Shown here: piece after piece, positions 52,101 to 62,650 of the stretch
Layout: each line of letters opens with the position of its first letter
Position numbering within the stretch: position 1 is the first letter of the stretch
From: Voacanga thouarsii
Lineage: Eukaryota > Streptophyta > Magnoliopsida > Gentianales > Apocynaceae
Reading direction: 5' to 3'
Assembly (NCBI GenBank): GCA_026120185.1
Contig: JANUWF010002433.1
Location: 124,001-188,000, forward strand
Length of the DNA: 64,000 nucleotides
Program-made: the position numbers and the translations under genes
The notes under the pieces: model-generated
Seen by the model: only the letters and a program-made list of their open reading frames with translations
What the model was told of the DNA's origin: nothing
Databases searched by the model: none

Positions 52101-55100
52101 AAACTAATTAGAAAAACACACACAACAGGAATACTGTACATCATACGTGGGCATCTGATTGTAAACCACCATCGCAAAGCACAAAAAGGATCTCCAAACA
52201 TGCATATGTTGACGCCCCATATACTTGCCACATATACTCATACTTACAACAAACTTTGGCAATTGCATCACTAAAATTACCGTGTCCAACAAGCACATAT
52301 TTGTTTAAATAAATCAAATCGACTACCTCTTTTTTTGTCCAATAAGAACACTACTGAGATTTAAAAAGACAGACTAATTAGAAAAACACACACAACAGGA
52401 ATACTGTGCTTCATACGTGGGCATCTGATGGAAAACCACCGTCGCAAAGCACTGAAAGGTTCCCCATTCACGTTTATGTTGACGCCCCACATACATGGCA
52501 CATATACTCATACTTACTACATTCTTTCGCGACTACATCACTAAAATTACCGCGTATAACTAGCACATCTTTGTTTAAAAAAATTCAAACAAAATACCTC
52601 TTTTTTTGTCCAATAAAAATAATACTGAGATTATAAAAGTACAGACTAATAAGAAAACCGTACACAACAGGAATACTGTGCATCATACGTGGGCTTCTGA
52701 TGGTAAACCACTGTCGCAAAGCACCGAAAGTTTCCCCAACCATGTTTATGTTGACGCCCCATATACTTGGCACATATACTCATACTTACCACATTCTTTT
52801 GCAACTGCATCACTACAATTACCGCGTACAACTAGCACTTCTTTGTTTAAAAAAAATGAAACAAAATACCTCTTTTTTTGTCCAATAAAAACACTACTGT
52901 GATTATAAAAGGACAGTCTAGTTAGAAAAACACACACAACTGGAATACTGTGCTTCATACGTGGGCTTCTTATGGTTAACCACCGTCGCAAAGCACTGAA
53001 TGGTTCCCTATTCATGCTTATGTTGACGCCCCATATACTTGGCACATATACTCATACTTACAACATACTTTTGCTACTGAATCACTAAAATTACCGTGTA
53101 CAACTACCACATCTTTGTTTATAAATATCAAATAAAATACCTCTTTTTTTGTCCAATAAAAACACTATTGAGATTATAAAAGGATAGACTAATTTGAAAA
53201 ACACGGACAACAAGAATACAGCGCATCATACGTGGGCTTTTGATGGTAAACCACAGTCGCAAAGCACCGAAAGGTTCCCCAATCATGTTTATGTTTACGC
53301 CCCATATACTTGGCACATATACTTATACTTGTAACAATCTTTTGCAATTGCATCACCAAAATTACCGCGTACAACTAGCACATCTTTGTTTAATAAAATC
53401 AAACAAAATACATCTTTTTTTGTCTAAAAAAAACACTACTATAATTATAAAACGACAGATTAATTAAAAAAACACACACAATAGGAATACTGTGCCTCAT
53501 ACGTGGGCTTCTGATGGTAAACCACTGTCGCAAAGCACTGAAAGATTCCCCATTCATGCTTATGTTGACGCCCCATATGCTTGGCACACCTACTCATATT
53601 TACAACATTCTTTTGCGACTGAATCACTAAAATTACCGTGTACAACTACCACATCTTTGTTTAAAAATATCAGACAAAATACCACTATTTTTGTCCAATA
53701 AAAACACTCCTGGGATTATAAAACGATAGGCTAATTAGAAATATACACACAACAGGAATACTGTGCATCATACATGTGCTTCTGATGGTTAACCATCGTC
53801 GCAAAGCACTGAAAGGTTCCCCAATCATGCTTATGTTACGCCCCATATACTTGGATCATATACTCATACTTACAACAAACATTCTTTTGCAACAGCATCA
53901 CTAAAATTGCCGTGTACAACTAGCACATCTTTGTTTAAAAAAATCAAACAAAATACCTCGTCGCAAAGCACCGAAAGGTTCCCCAATCATTCTTATGTTG
54001 ATGCCCCATATTTTTGGCACATATACTCATACGCACAACATTCTTTTGCAATTGTATCACTAAAATTACCGCGTACAACTAGCACATCTTTGTTTACAAA
54101 AATCAAACAAAAAACCTCTTTTTTTGTCCAATAAAAATAATACTGAGATTATAAAAGGACTGTCTAATTAGAAAAACGCACACAACAGGAATACTTTGCA
54201 TCATACGTGGGGTTCTGATGGTAAACCACTGTCGCAAAGCACAAAAAGGTTCCCCAATAATGCTTATATTGACGCCCCATTCACATGGCACATATACCCA
54301 TACTTAAAATAGACTTTGGCAATTGCATCACTAAAATTACCGCGTCCAACTAGCACATCTTTGTTTAAAAATATCAAACAAATTACCTCTATTTTTGTCC
54401 AATAAAAACACTACTGAGATTTAAAAAGACAGACTAATTAGTAAAACACACAAAACAGGAATATTGTGCTTCATAGGTGGGCATCTGTTGGAAAACCACC
54501 GTCGCAAAGCACTGAAAGGTTCCCCATTCCTGTTTATTTTGACGCCCCATATACTTGGTACATATACTCAAACTTACAACATTCTTTTGCAACTACATCA
54601 CTAAAATTACCGTGTATAACTAGTATATCTTTGTTTAAAAATATCAAACAAAATACCTCTTTTTTTGTCCAATAAAAATAGTACTGAGATTATATAAAAG
54701 TACCGACTAATAAGAAAACCACACACAACAGCAATATTGTGCATCATATGTGGGCTTCTGATGGTAAACCACTGTCGCAAAGCACCGAAAGGTTCGCCAA
54801 TCATATTTATGTTGATGCCCCATATACTTGGCACATATACTCACACTTACAACATTCTTTTGCAACTGCATCACTACAATTACCGCGTACAACTAGCACA
54901 TCTTTGTTTAAAAAAATGAAACAAAATACCTTTTTTTTTTTCCAATAAAAAAACCACTGTGATTAAAAAGGACAGACTCGTTAGAGAAACACACACAACA
55001 AGAATACTGTGCATCATACGTGGGCTTCTGATGGTAAACCACCATCGCAAAGCACTGAAAGGTTCCCCATTCATTCTTATGTTGACGCCCCATATACTTG

Positions 55101-55820
55101 GCACATATACTCATACTTACAACATTCTTTTGCGACTGAAATAATTAAAATTACCGTGTACAACTACTACATCTTTGTTTAAAAATATCAAACAAAATAC
55201 CTCCTTTTTTGGCCAATAAAATCACACTTGGGTTTTATAAAAGGATAGACTAATTAGAAATACACACACTACAGGAATACTGTGCATCATACGTGTGCTT
55301 CTGATGGTAAACCATCGTCGCAAAGCACAGAAAGGTTCCCCATTCATGCTTATGTTGACGCCCCATATACTTGGCACATATACTCATACTTACAACAAAA
55401 TTTGGCAATTGCATCACTAAAATTACCGCGTCCAACTAGCATATCTTCGTTAAAAAAAATAAACAAATTACCTCTTTTTTTGTCCAATAAAACCACAACT
55501 GAGATTTAAAAAGACAGACTAATTAGAAACCCCAGCACAACTACCATACTGTGCTTCATATGTGTGCATCTGATGGAAAACCACCGTCGCAAAGCACTGA
55601 AAGGTTCCCCATTCATGTTTATGTTGATGCCCTATATACATGGCACATATACTCATACTTACAACATTCTTTTGCAACTGCACCACTAAAATTACCGCGT
55701 ACAACTAGCACATCTTTGTTTAAAAAAATCAAACAAAAAACCACTTTTTCGTTTAATAAAAACACTACTGGGATTATAAAAGGACAGACTAATTAGAAAA
55801 ACACACACAATAGTAATACT

Positions 55821-58800
55821 GTGCATCATACGTGGGCTTCTGATGGTAAACCACCATCGCAAAGCACCGAAAGGTTCCACAGTCATGCTTATGTTGACCG
55901 CCTATGTGCGTGGCACATATACCCATACTTAAAACATTCTTTTGCAACTAAATCACTAAAATTACCGTGTACAACTAGCACATCTTTGTTTAAAAAAATC
56001 AAACTAATTACCTCTTTTTTTGTCCAGTAATAACGCTACTGCGGTTATAAAATGACAGACTAATTAGAAAAACAGACACAACAGGAATACAGTGCATCAT
56101 ACGTGGGCATCTGAAGGTAAACCACCGTCGCAAAGAACAAAAAGGTTCCCCAATCATTCTAATGTTAACGCCCCATATACTTGGCACATATACTCATACT
56201 TACAACAAACTTTGGTAATTGCATCACTAAAATTACCGCGTCCAACTAGGGCATGTTTGTTTAAAAAAATCAAACAAATTACCTCTTTTTTTGTACAATA
56301 AAAACACTACTGATATTTAAAAAGACAGACTAATTAGAAAAATACACGCAACTGGAATACTGTGCTTCATACGTGTGCATCTGATGGAAAACCACCGTCG
56401 CAAAGCACTGAAAGGTTCCCCATTCATGTTTATGTTGACGCCCCATATACGTGGCACATATACTCATACTTACAACATTCTTTTGCAACTGCATCACAAA
56501 AATTACCGCCTACAACTAGCACATCTTTTTTTGAAAAAAATCAAACAAAATACCTCTTTTTTTGTCTAATAAAAACACTACTGGGATTATAAAAGGACAG
56601 TCTAATTAGAAAAACACACACAACAGGAATACTGTGCATCATACGTGGGCTCCTGATGGTAAACCATCGTCGCAAAGCACCGAAAGGTTCCCCAATCATT
56701 CTTATATCGACGCCCCATATACTTGGCACATATACTAATACTTACAACATTTTTTTGCAACTTTATCACTAAAATTACCGCGTACAACTACCACATCTTT
56801 GTTTTAAAAAATCAAACAAAATACTTCTTTTTATGTCTAATAAAAACACTACTGCAATTATAAAAGGACCGACTAATTAGAAAAACACACACAATAGGAA
56901 TATTGTGCATCATACGTGGGCTTCTGATGGTTAACCACCATCGCAAAGCACTGAAAGGTTCCCCATTCATACTTATTTTGACGCCCCATATACTTGACAC
57001 ATATACTCATACTTACAACATACTTTTGCGATTGAATCACTAAAATTACCGTGTACAACTACCACATCTTTGTTTAAAAATATCAAATAAAATACCTCTT
57101 TTTTTGTCCAATAAAAACACTGCTGAGATTATAAACGGACAGTCAAATTAGAAAAATACGGACAACAGGAATACATCGCATCATACGTGGGCTTTTGATG
57201 GTAAACCACAATCGCAAAGCACCGAAAGGTTCCCCAATCATGTTTATGTTTATGTCCTATATACTTGGCATATATACTTATACTTATTACATTCTTTTGC
57301 AACTGCATCACTAAAATTACCGCGTACAACTAGCACATATTTGTTTAAAAAAATCAAACAAAATACATCTTTTTTCGTCTAATAAAAAAACTACAATAAT
57401 TAGAAAAGGACAGATTAATTAGAAAAACACGCACAACATGAATACTGTACATCATACGTGGGATTCTGATGGTAAACCACCGTCGCAAAGCACTGAAAGA
57501 TTCCCTATTCATGCTTATGTTGACGCCCCATATGCTTGGCACATATACTCATACTTACAACATTCTTTTGCGACTGAATCACAAAAATTACCGTGTACAA
57601 CTACCACATCTTTGTTTAAAAATATCAAACAAAATACATCTTTTTTTGTCCAATAAAAACACTCTTGGGATTGTAAAAGGATAGACTAAATAGAAATAGG
57701 CACACAACAGGAATACTGTGCATCATACGTGGGCTTCTGATGGTTAATCATCGTCGCAAAGCACCAAAAAGTTCCCCAATCATGCATATATTATGCCCCA
57801 TATACTTTGCCCATATACTCACACTTACAACATTCTTTTGCAACAGCATCACTAAAATTGCCGCGTACAACAAGCACAACTTTGTTTAAAAAAATCAAAC
57901 AAAATACCCCTTTTTTTGTCTAATAAAAACACTACTGGGATTATAAAAGGACAGTCTAATTAGAAAAACACACACAACAGGAATACTGTGCATCATACGT
58001 GGGCTCCTGATGGTAAACCATCGTCGCAAAGCACCGAAAGGTTCCCCAATCATTCTTATGTCGACGCCCCATATACTTGGCACATATACTAATACTTACA
58101 ACATTCTTTTGCAACTTTGTCACCAAAATTACCGCGTACAACTACCACATCTTTGTTTTAAAAAATCAAACAAAATACTTCTTTTTATGTCTAATAAAAA
58201 CACTACTGCAATTATAAAAGGACAGACTAATTAGAAAAACACACACAATAGGAATATTGTGCATCATACGTGGGCTTCTGATGGTTAACCACCATCGCAA
58301 AGCACTGAAAGGTTCCCCATTCATACTTATTTTGACGCCCCATATACTTGACACATATACTCATACTTACAACATACTTTTGCGACTGAATCACTAAAAT
58401 TACCGTGTACAACTACCACATCTTTGTTTAAAAATATCAAATAAAATACCTCTGTTTTTGTCCAATAAAAACACTGCTGAGATTATAAACGGACAGTCAA
58501 ATTAGAAAAATACGGACAACAGGAATACTGTACATCATACGTGGGATTCTGATGGTAAACCACCGTCGCAAAGCACTGAAAGATTCCCCATTCTTGCTTA
58601 TGTTGACGCCCCATATGCTTGGCACATATACTCATACTTACAACATTCTTTTGCAACTAAATCACAAAAATTACCGTGTACAGCTACCACATCTTTGTTT
58701 AAAAATATCAAACAAAATACATCTTTTTTTGTCCAATAAACACACTCTTGGGATTGTAAAAGGATAGACTAAATAGAAATAGGCACACAACAGGAATACT

Positions 58801-60120
58801 GTGCATCATATGTGGGCTTCTGATGGTTAATCATCGTCGCAAAGCACCAAAAGGTTCCCCAATCATGCATATATTATGCCCCATATACTTTGCCCATATA
58901 CTCACACTTACAACATTCTTTTGCAACAGCATCACTAAAATTGCCGCGTACAACTAGCACAACTTTGTTTAAAAAAATCAAACAAAATACCTCTTTTTTT
59001 GTCCAAAAAAAACACTGCTGGGATTATAAAAGGACAGACTAATTAGAAAAACCCACACAACAGGAATACTGTGCACTATACTTGGGCTCCTGATGGTAAA
59101 CCATCGTCGCAAAGCACCGAAAGGTTCCCCAATCATTCTTATATTGACGCCCCATATACTTGGCACATATACTCATACTTACAACATTCTTTTGCAAATG
59201 TATCACTAAAATTACCACGTACAATTACCACGTCTTTGTTTTAAAAAATCAAACAAAATACTTCTTTTTCTGTCTAATAAAAACACTACTGCGATTATAA
59301 AAGGACAAACTAATTAGAAAAACACACACAACAGGAATTCTGTGCATCATACGTGGGCTTCTGATGGTAAACCACCATTGCAAAGCGCCGAAAGGTTCCA
59401 CAGTCATGCTTATGTTGACCGCCTATGTTCTTGGCACATATACCCATACTTAAAACATTCGTTTGCAACTAAATCACTAAAATTACCGCGTACAACTATC
59501 ACATCTTTGTTTAAAAAAATCAAACAAATTACCTCTTTTTTTGTCCAGTAATAACACTACAACGATTATAAAATGATAGACTAATTAGAAAAACAGACAC
59601 AACAGGAAAACAGTGCATCATACGTGGGCTTCTGATGGTAAACCACCGTCGCAAAGCACAAAAAGGTTCCCCAATCATGCTTGTGTTGACACCCCATATA
59701 CTTGGCACATATACTCATACTTACAACAAACTTTGGCAATTGCATCACTAAAATTACCGCGTCCAACTAGTGCATGTTTGTTTAAAAAAATCAAACAAAT
59801 TACCTCTTTTTTCGTCCAATAAAAACACTACTGATATTTAAAAAGACAAACTAAGTAGAAAAACACACACAACAGGAATAATATGCTTCATACGTGGGCA
59901 TCTGATGGAAAACCACCGTCGCAAAGCATTGAAAGGTTCCCCATTCATGTTTATGTTGACACCCCATATACTTGGCACATATACTCATACTTACAACATT
60001 CTTTTGCAACTGCATTACTAAAATTAACATGTATAACTAGTACATCTTTTTTTAAAAAAATCAAACAAAATACCTCTTTTTTGTCCAATAAAAATAATAC
60101 TGAGATTATATAAAAGTACC
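55821..60120. repeat. Long-range duplication within satellite block 6, offset about 3521 bp
   Basis: Three successive distinctive monomers anchored at 55821, 56092 and 56362 recur at 59342, 59613 and 59883, each 3521 bp away (13 monomer lengths). The first has the rare features TTGACCGCCTATG and CCCATACTTAAAACATTC in both places. Confidence 0.8.
56541..59224. repeat. Local higher-order repeat: a 5-monomer period then a 4-monomer period
   Basis: Variants at about 56541-57058 recur at 57895-58412 (offset 1354 bp), and those at about 57440-58083 recur at about 58523-59166 (offset 1083 bp). The second interval is one monomer shorter because the unit centred near 57200 (with GGTAAACCACAATCGC) is missing after about 58520. 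There the sequence passes from TACGGACAACAGGAATAC straight into the next unit. Confidence 0.8.
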
Positions 60121-60470
60121 GACTAATTAGAAAACCACACACAACAATAATATTGTGCATCATACGTGGGCTTCTGATGGTAAACCACTGTCGCAAAGCA
60201 CCGAAAGATTCCCCAATCATGTTTATGTTGACGCCCCTTATACATGGCACATATACTTATACTTACAACATTCTTTTGCAACTGCATCACTAAAATTACC
60301 GCGTACAACTAGCACATCTTTGTTTAAAAAAATTAAACAAAATACCTCTTTTTTTATCCAATAAAAACACTTCTGGGATTATAAAAGGACTTATTAATTT
60401 GAAAAACACACACAACAGGAATACTGTGCATCATACGTGGGCTTCTGATGGTATACCTCCGTCGCAAAGC

Positions 60471-61501
60471 TAAATATGGAGTGTATGGACACTTGATTAT
60501 TTGATGGCAATTGAGTGTTGAATTTGTTCCTATTTCCAACACTTAAATTGTTTGAATGTTACTGAGCAGATTTTCCAAACTTAAAACTTTTTCTAAAACT
60601 GATTTCTCCCAAAACTTTGGAAACCCTCAGATTGCTATTTCCATGAAGAGCAATGTTTTGTTCATTTTATCCCAAGTGGGGAAACATCGTTGAGTTCTCA
60701 ATAAGGGTGACTACTAGGTCTAGTCTTTGAAGGGTTAGGGTAAGTCTCTCAGCAGGTGGCCACCTCTGAGGGGTGAGTCCTTCCCGGATAAGATGTCAGT
60801 CCAGTGAGTTGTGTCGGTCCGAGCTAGCAGTTTGTTTTCAGTCAAGTGACTGTGTTTTACCGAAATGGACACCCGGTTGTTGTTTGGGTATAGAGAATGA
60901 GGAGTATCTGCCCAGTAGGCCGATCACCTACTTTTGTCAGTCTGCACAAAGTGTCGGCTTTCTGACCGGTTATGGGGCCCAACGTGTGGTAACCTATATC
61001 CCTTTCTTTCGAGTGGTTGATTTCATTACTTGTGTATGGCTAGATAAGCCAAAACGCCACTCTTACTTTTGACTAATGCTTGATGCTAGACAATGTTTTC
61101 TCTTATAAAAGTTTCACGCTCTGCATCCATGAACAGATTTCACTAAACACCCAAAGCACACACAGACTTACTGAGATTTCTATTTCATCACCTTTCTATC
61201 ATGATTTCAGGATGATCCTTCTGTGGAGTTGAGTGGCTAGTAATATCTGCTTTGGAAGAGAATGTGTCTTTTGATTTTATGTATTACTTTGGGGAAGCAA
61301 GAGTGAATTATTTTATTTACGGTTTTGTTTTGGAATTCATGGATTTATTCTTGATGTTTTCTCTGGGTTGTAATAACTTTTGAGTTAAATATTATTTTTA
61401 TTCCGCAATTTGTTTGTGTGACCTAGTTATAAAGAACCCTTGTCCTTTGGACAGGGCGACATCCCCGGCCCTGGCGGGCCTAGGCTTCGGGGGGTGTTAC
61501 A
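60471..61501 (+). mobile_element. 5'-truncated long LTR joined to its internal region
   Basis: LTR homology starts abruptly at TAAATATGGAGTGTATGG, corresponding to a point about 210 bp into the segment seen at 1-1295, and ends GGGGTGTTACA at 61501. It is followed within 2 bp by a primer binding site, so it is the remaining end of a 5' LTR. More than 3 kb of LTR, including the tRNA-like module and the donor-like site, is missing. Confidence 0.9.
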
Positions 61502-61503
61502 AG

Positions 61504-61519
61504 TGGTATCAGATCCAGG
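61504..61519 (+). other. Retrotransposon primer binding site (initiator tRNA-Met)
   Basis: TGGTATCAGATCCAGG lies two bases after the LTR end and is complementary to the 3' end of plant initiator tRNA-Met, with one mismatch by my comparison from memory (expected TGGTATCAGAGCCAGG). This fixes the orientation of the element and confirms that the GGTGTTACA end is the LTR 3' end. Confidence 0.92.
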
Positions 61520-61684
61520 GTTATAGGCAAATATTGATGATTTATGATTTATTTATTTAAGTTTAAAACTTATCTAACCTATTTTGTTGATACTGTAGAA
61601 TGGTTAGACTACTTAGGACGGCAAGGAAAGGGCAACGTGGCACCCGCCTTATTATCTAGACTAGGAGGACCTTCCAGTTCCCTA

Positions 61685-62096
61685 ACCTGCCCCTCAGCCG
61701 GTTGTCCCTGTAGAGGATAACCATGATGTCGAGGCTATCCCTATGGAGGATAGCAGTGATGACGAGGTCCAGATCCTAGAGCTACCTCCAATCCAGGTGA
61801 TAGACGTAAGCTCTGACAGTGAGGATGAGGTGATGATAGTGGAGCCTGAACCACACCCTCCTAATCCCGAAGTGGATTTAGCAGCAGCTAGTGATGACCC
61901 GGGGGAGATAGACTATGAGTCTCCGCTTAGGCCTTCTTTCATCCCTTCCTTCAGCTGAGTTGAGGTCGGAGAGAGTTCTAGGCGCCCTGGGAAGGAGCCA
62001 ATGGAGGGGTTTGCTAGTAGGGTTGGGGTAGACTTTTCTAAGAATTCTGGAGGATGGTTGTGTGAGGCTGATCTCGAAGATTCTGATGAGGATTAG
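61685..62096 (+). pseudogene. Acidic leader ORF upstream of gag (one in-frame stop)
   Basis: An open frame without similarity I recognise lies between the primer binding site and gag. It opens after a TAA ending near 61684. The first ATG in this frame is at 61743; residues counted from there are very acidic: MEDSSDDEVQ at 1-10 and VIDVSSDSEDE at about 19-29. A TGA at 61956-61958 interrupts it, but the same frame continues with plausible coding sequence (ESSRRPGKEP and a C-terminal EADLEDSDED) to TAG at 62094-62096. The VIDV core followed by Ser/Asp/Glu resembles a SUMO-interaction motif. A short upstream ATG at 61600 in another frame ends after about 20 codons. It may be a decayed accessory ORF of the element. 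Function unknown. Confidence 0.5.
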
Positions 62097-62365
62097 AAAG
62101 GCTAAGTGCTGATATGATTGGGATGATTTATTTATTGCTTTCTATGAACTTCTATGTTAAATATTTCATTTTTTGTTTACTACTTTCATTTTAAATTTAT
62201 GAAAATAAGAGTACCTGGAGTACTCTAAGGTTTGAGAAAATTTTTATGCAACCCTTTATACAAAAACTTGCATCTAATTTTCTTTTACTTTAACCTGGAT
62301 GTGAATGCATGGTCAAAATGTTTTAAACTTGAATGCATACACTCATTATCTGGGAATGGTTGAGA
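62097..62365 (+). other. Non-coding leader segment between the acidic ORF and gag
   Basis: AT-rich sequence with no open frame that I can support; part of the untranslated leader of the retroelement. Confidence 0.6.
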
Positions 62366-62650
62366 ATGGCACCCAAGCGCCGTGTAGCCACATCGAGCAG
62401 AAGAGTTCCGAAAGCAGAACCTGTGACACTCGAAGTTGAGACAACTCAGATGCATCACCCAATCGGGAAAATGAGAGTGAGCCAGATTTGGAAATGGGGT
62501 CAGAAGTACTTGTTGATGTGACAATGGGACAAGCATTCAGCAAGATGATCGAGATTCTTCAGACTTTGACTGAACAGAGGAATCCAAAGGGAGAGGAAAA
62601 TACTTTGGAGCGGTTTTTGAAATTTCAACCACCCATCTTCTTGGGAGAAG
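62366..62650 (+). pseudogene. gag: gag remnant of a Tekay-like chromovirus
   Basis: ATG at 62366 starts MAPKRRVATSSRRVPKAEP, a basic N-terminus. The frame then shifts near 62445-62455: the downstream gag frame reads SPNRENESEPDLEMGSE and continues through MIEILQTLTEQ and [13 protein letters not shown], which resembles the start of the plant Ty3/gypsy Gag core (a run like FLKxxPPxFxG). Only this N-terminal part of Gag remains. The rest of the capsid region and the zinc-knuckle nucleocapsid are absent, because the sequence passes at about 62650 directly into reverse transcriptase in a different frame. The product would be non-functional. Confidence 0.75.

Larger units (their letters stand above)
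46714..60470. repeat. Satellite block 6 (about 51 monomers)
   Basis: The longest uninterrupted array in the window, in the same orientation as the rest. A subfamily with CGTGTACAACTACCACATC and AAAAATATCAAA alternates with the canonical CGCGTACAACTAGCACATC type. Another subfamily has GCGTCCAACTAGCATATC and CAAACTTTGGCAA. Truncated units occur at about 50959 (deletion at a shared AATCA) and 53958 (AATACCTC joined to GTCGCAAAG). The block ends at GTCGCAAAGC (60470), where a truncated LTR is joined. Confidence 0.95.

Noticed and set aside
1386..60364. Hundreds of 60-100 codon ORFs on both strands of the satellite, with a recurring peptide containing TWASDGKPPSQSTERFPNHA and a minus-strand one containing FGALRRWFTIRSPRMMHS
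   Set aside because: They repeat once per monomer on both strands, many start only with GTG or TTG, frameshifts between copies are frequent, and no protein family is recognisable. They are shadows of a low-stop tandem repeat.
1296..60470. CENP-B box in the satellite
   Set aside because: The CG-containing segment around CCGTCGCAAAGCACCGAAAGG was compared on both strands with the NTTCGNNNNANNCGGGN pattern and does not match at required positions.
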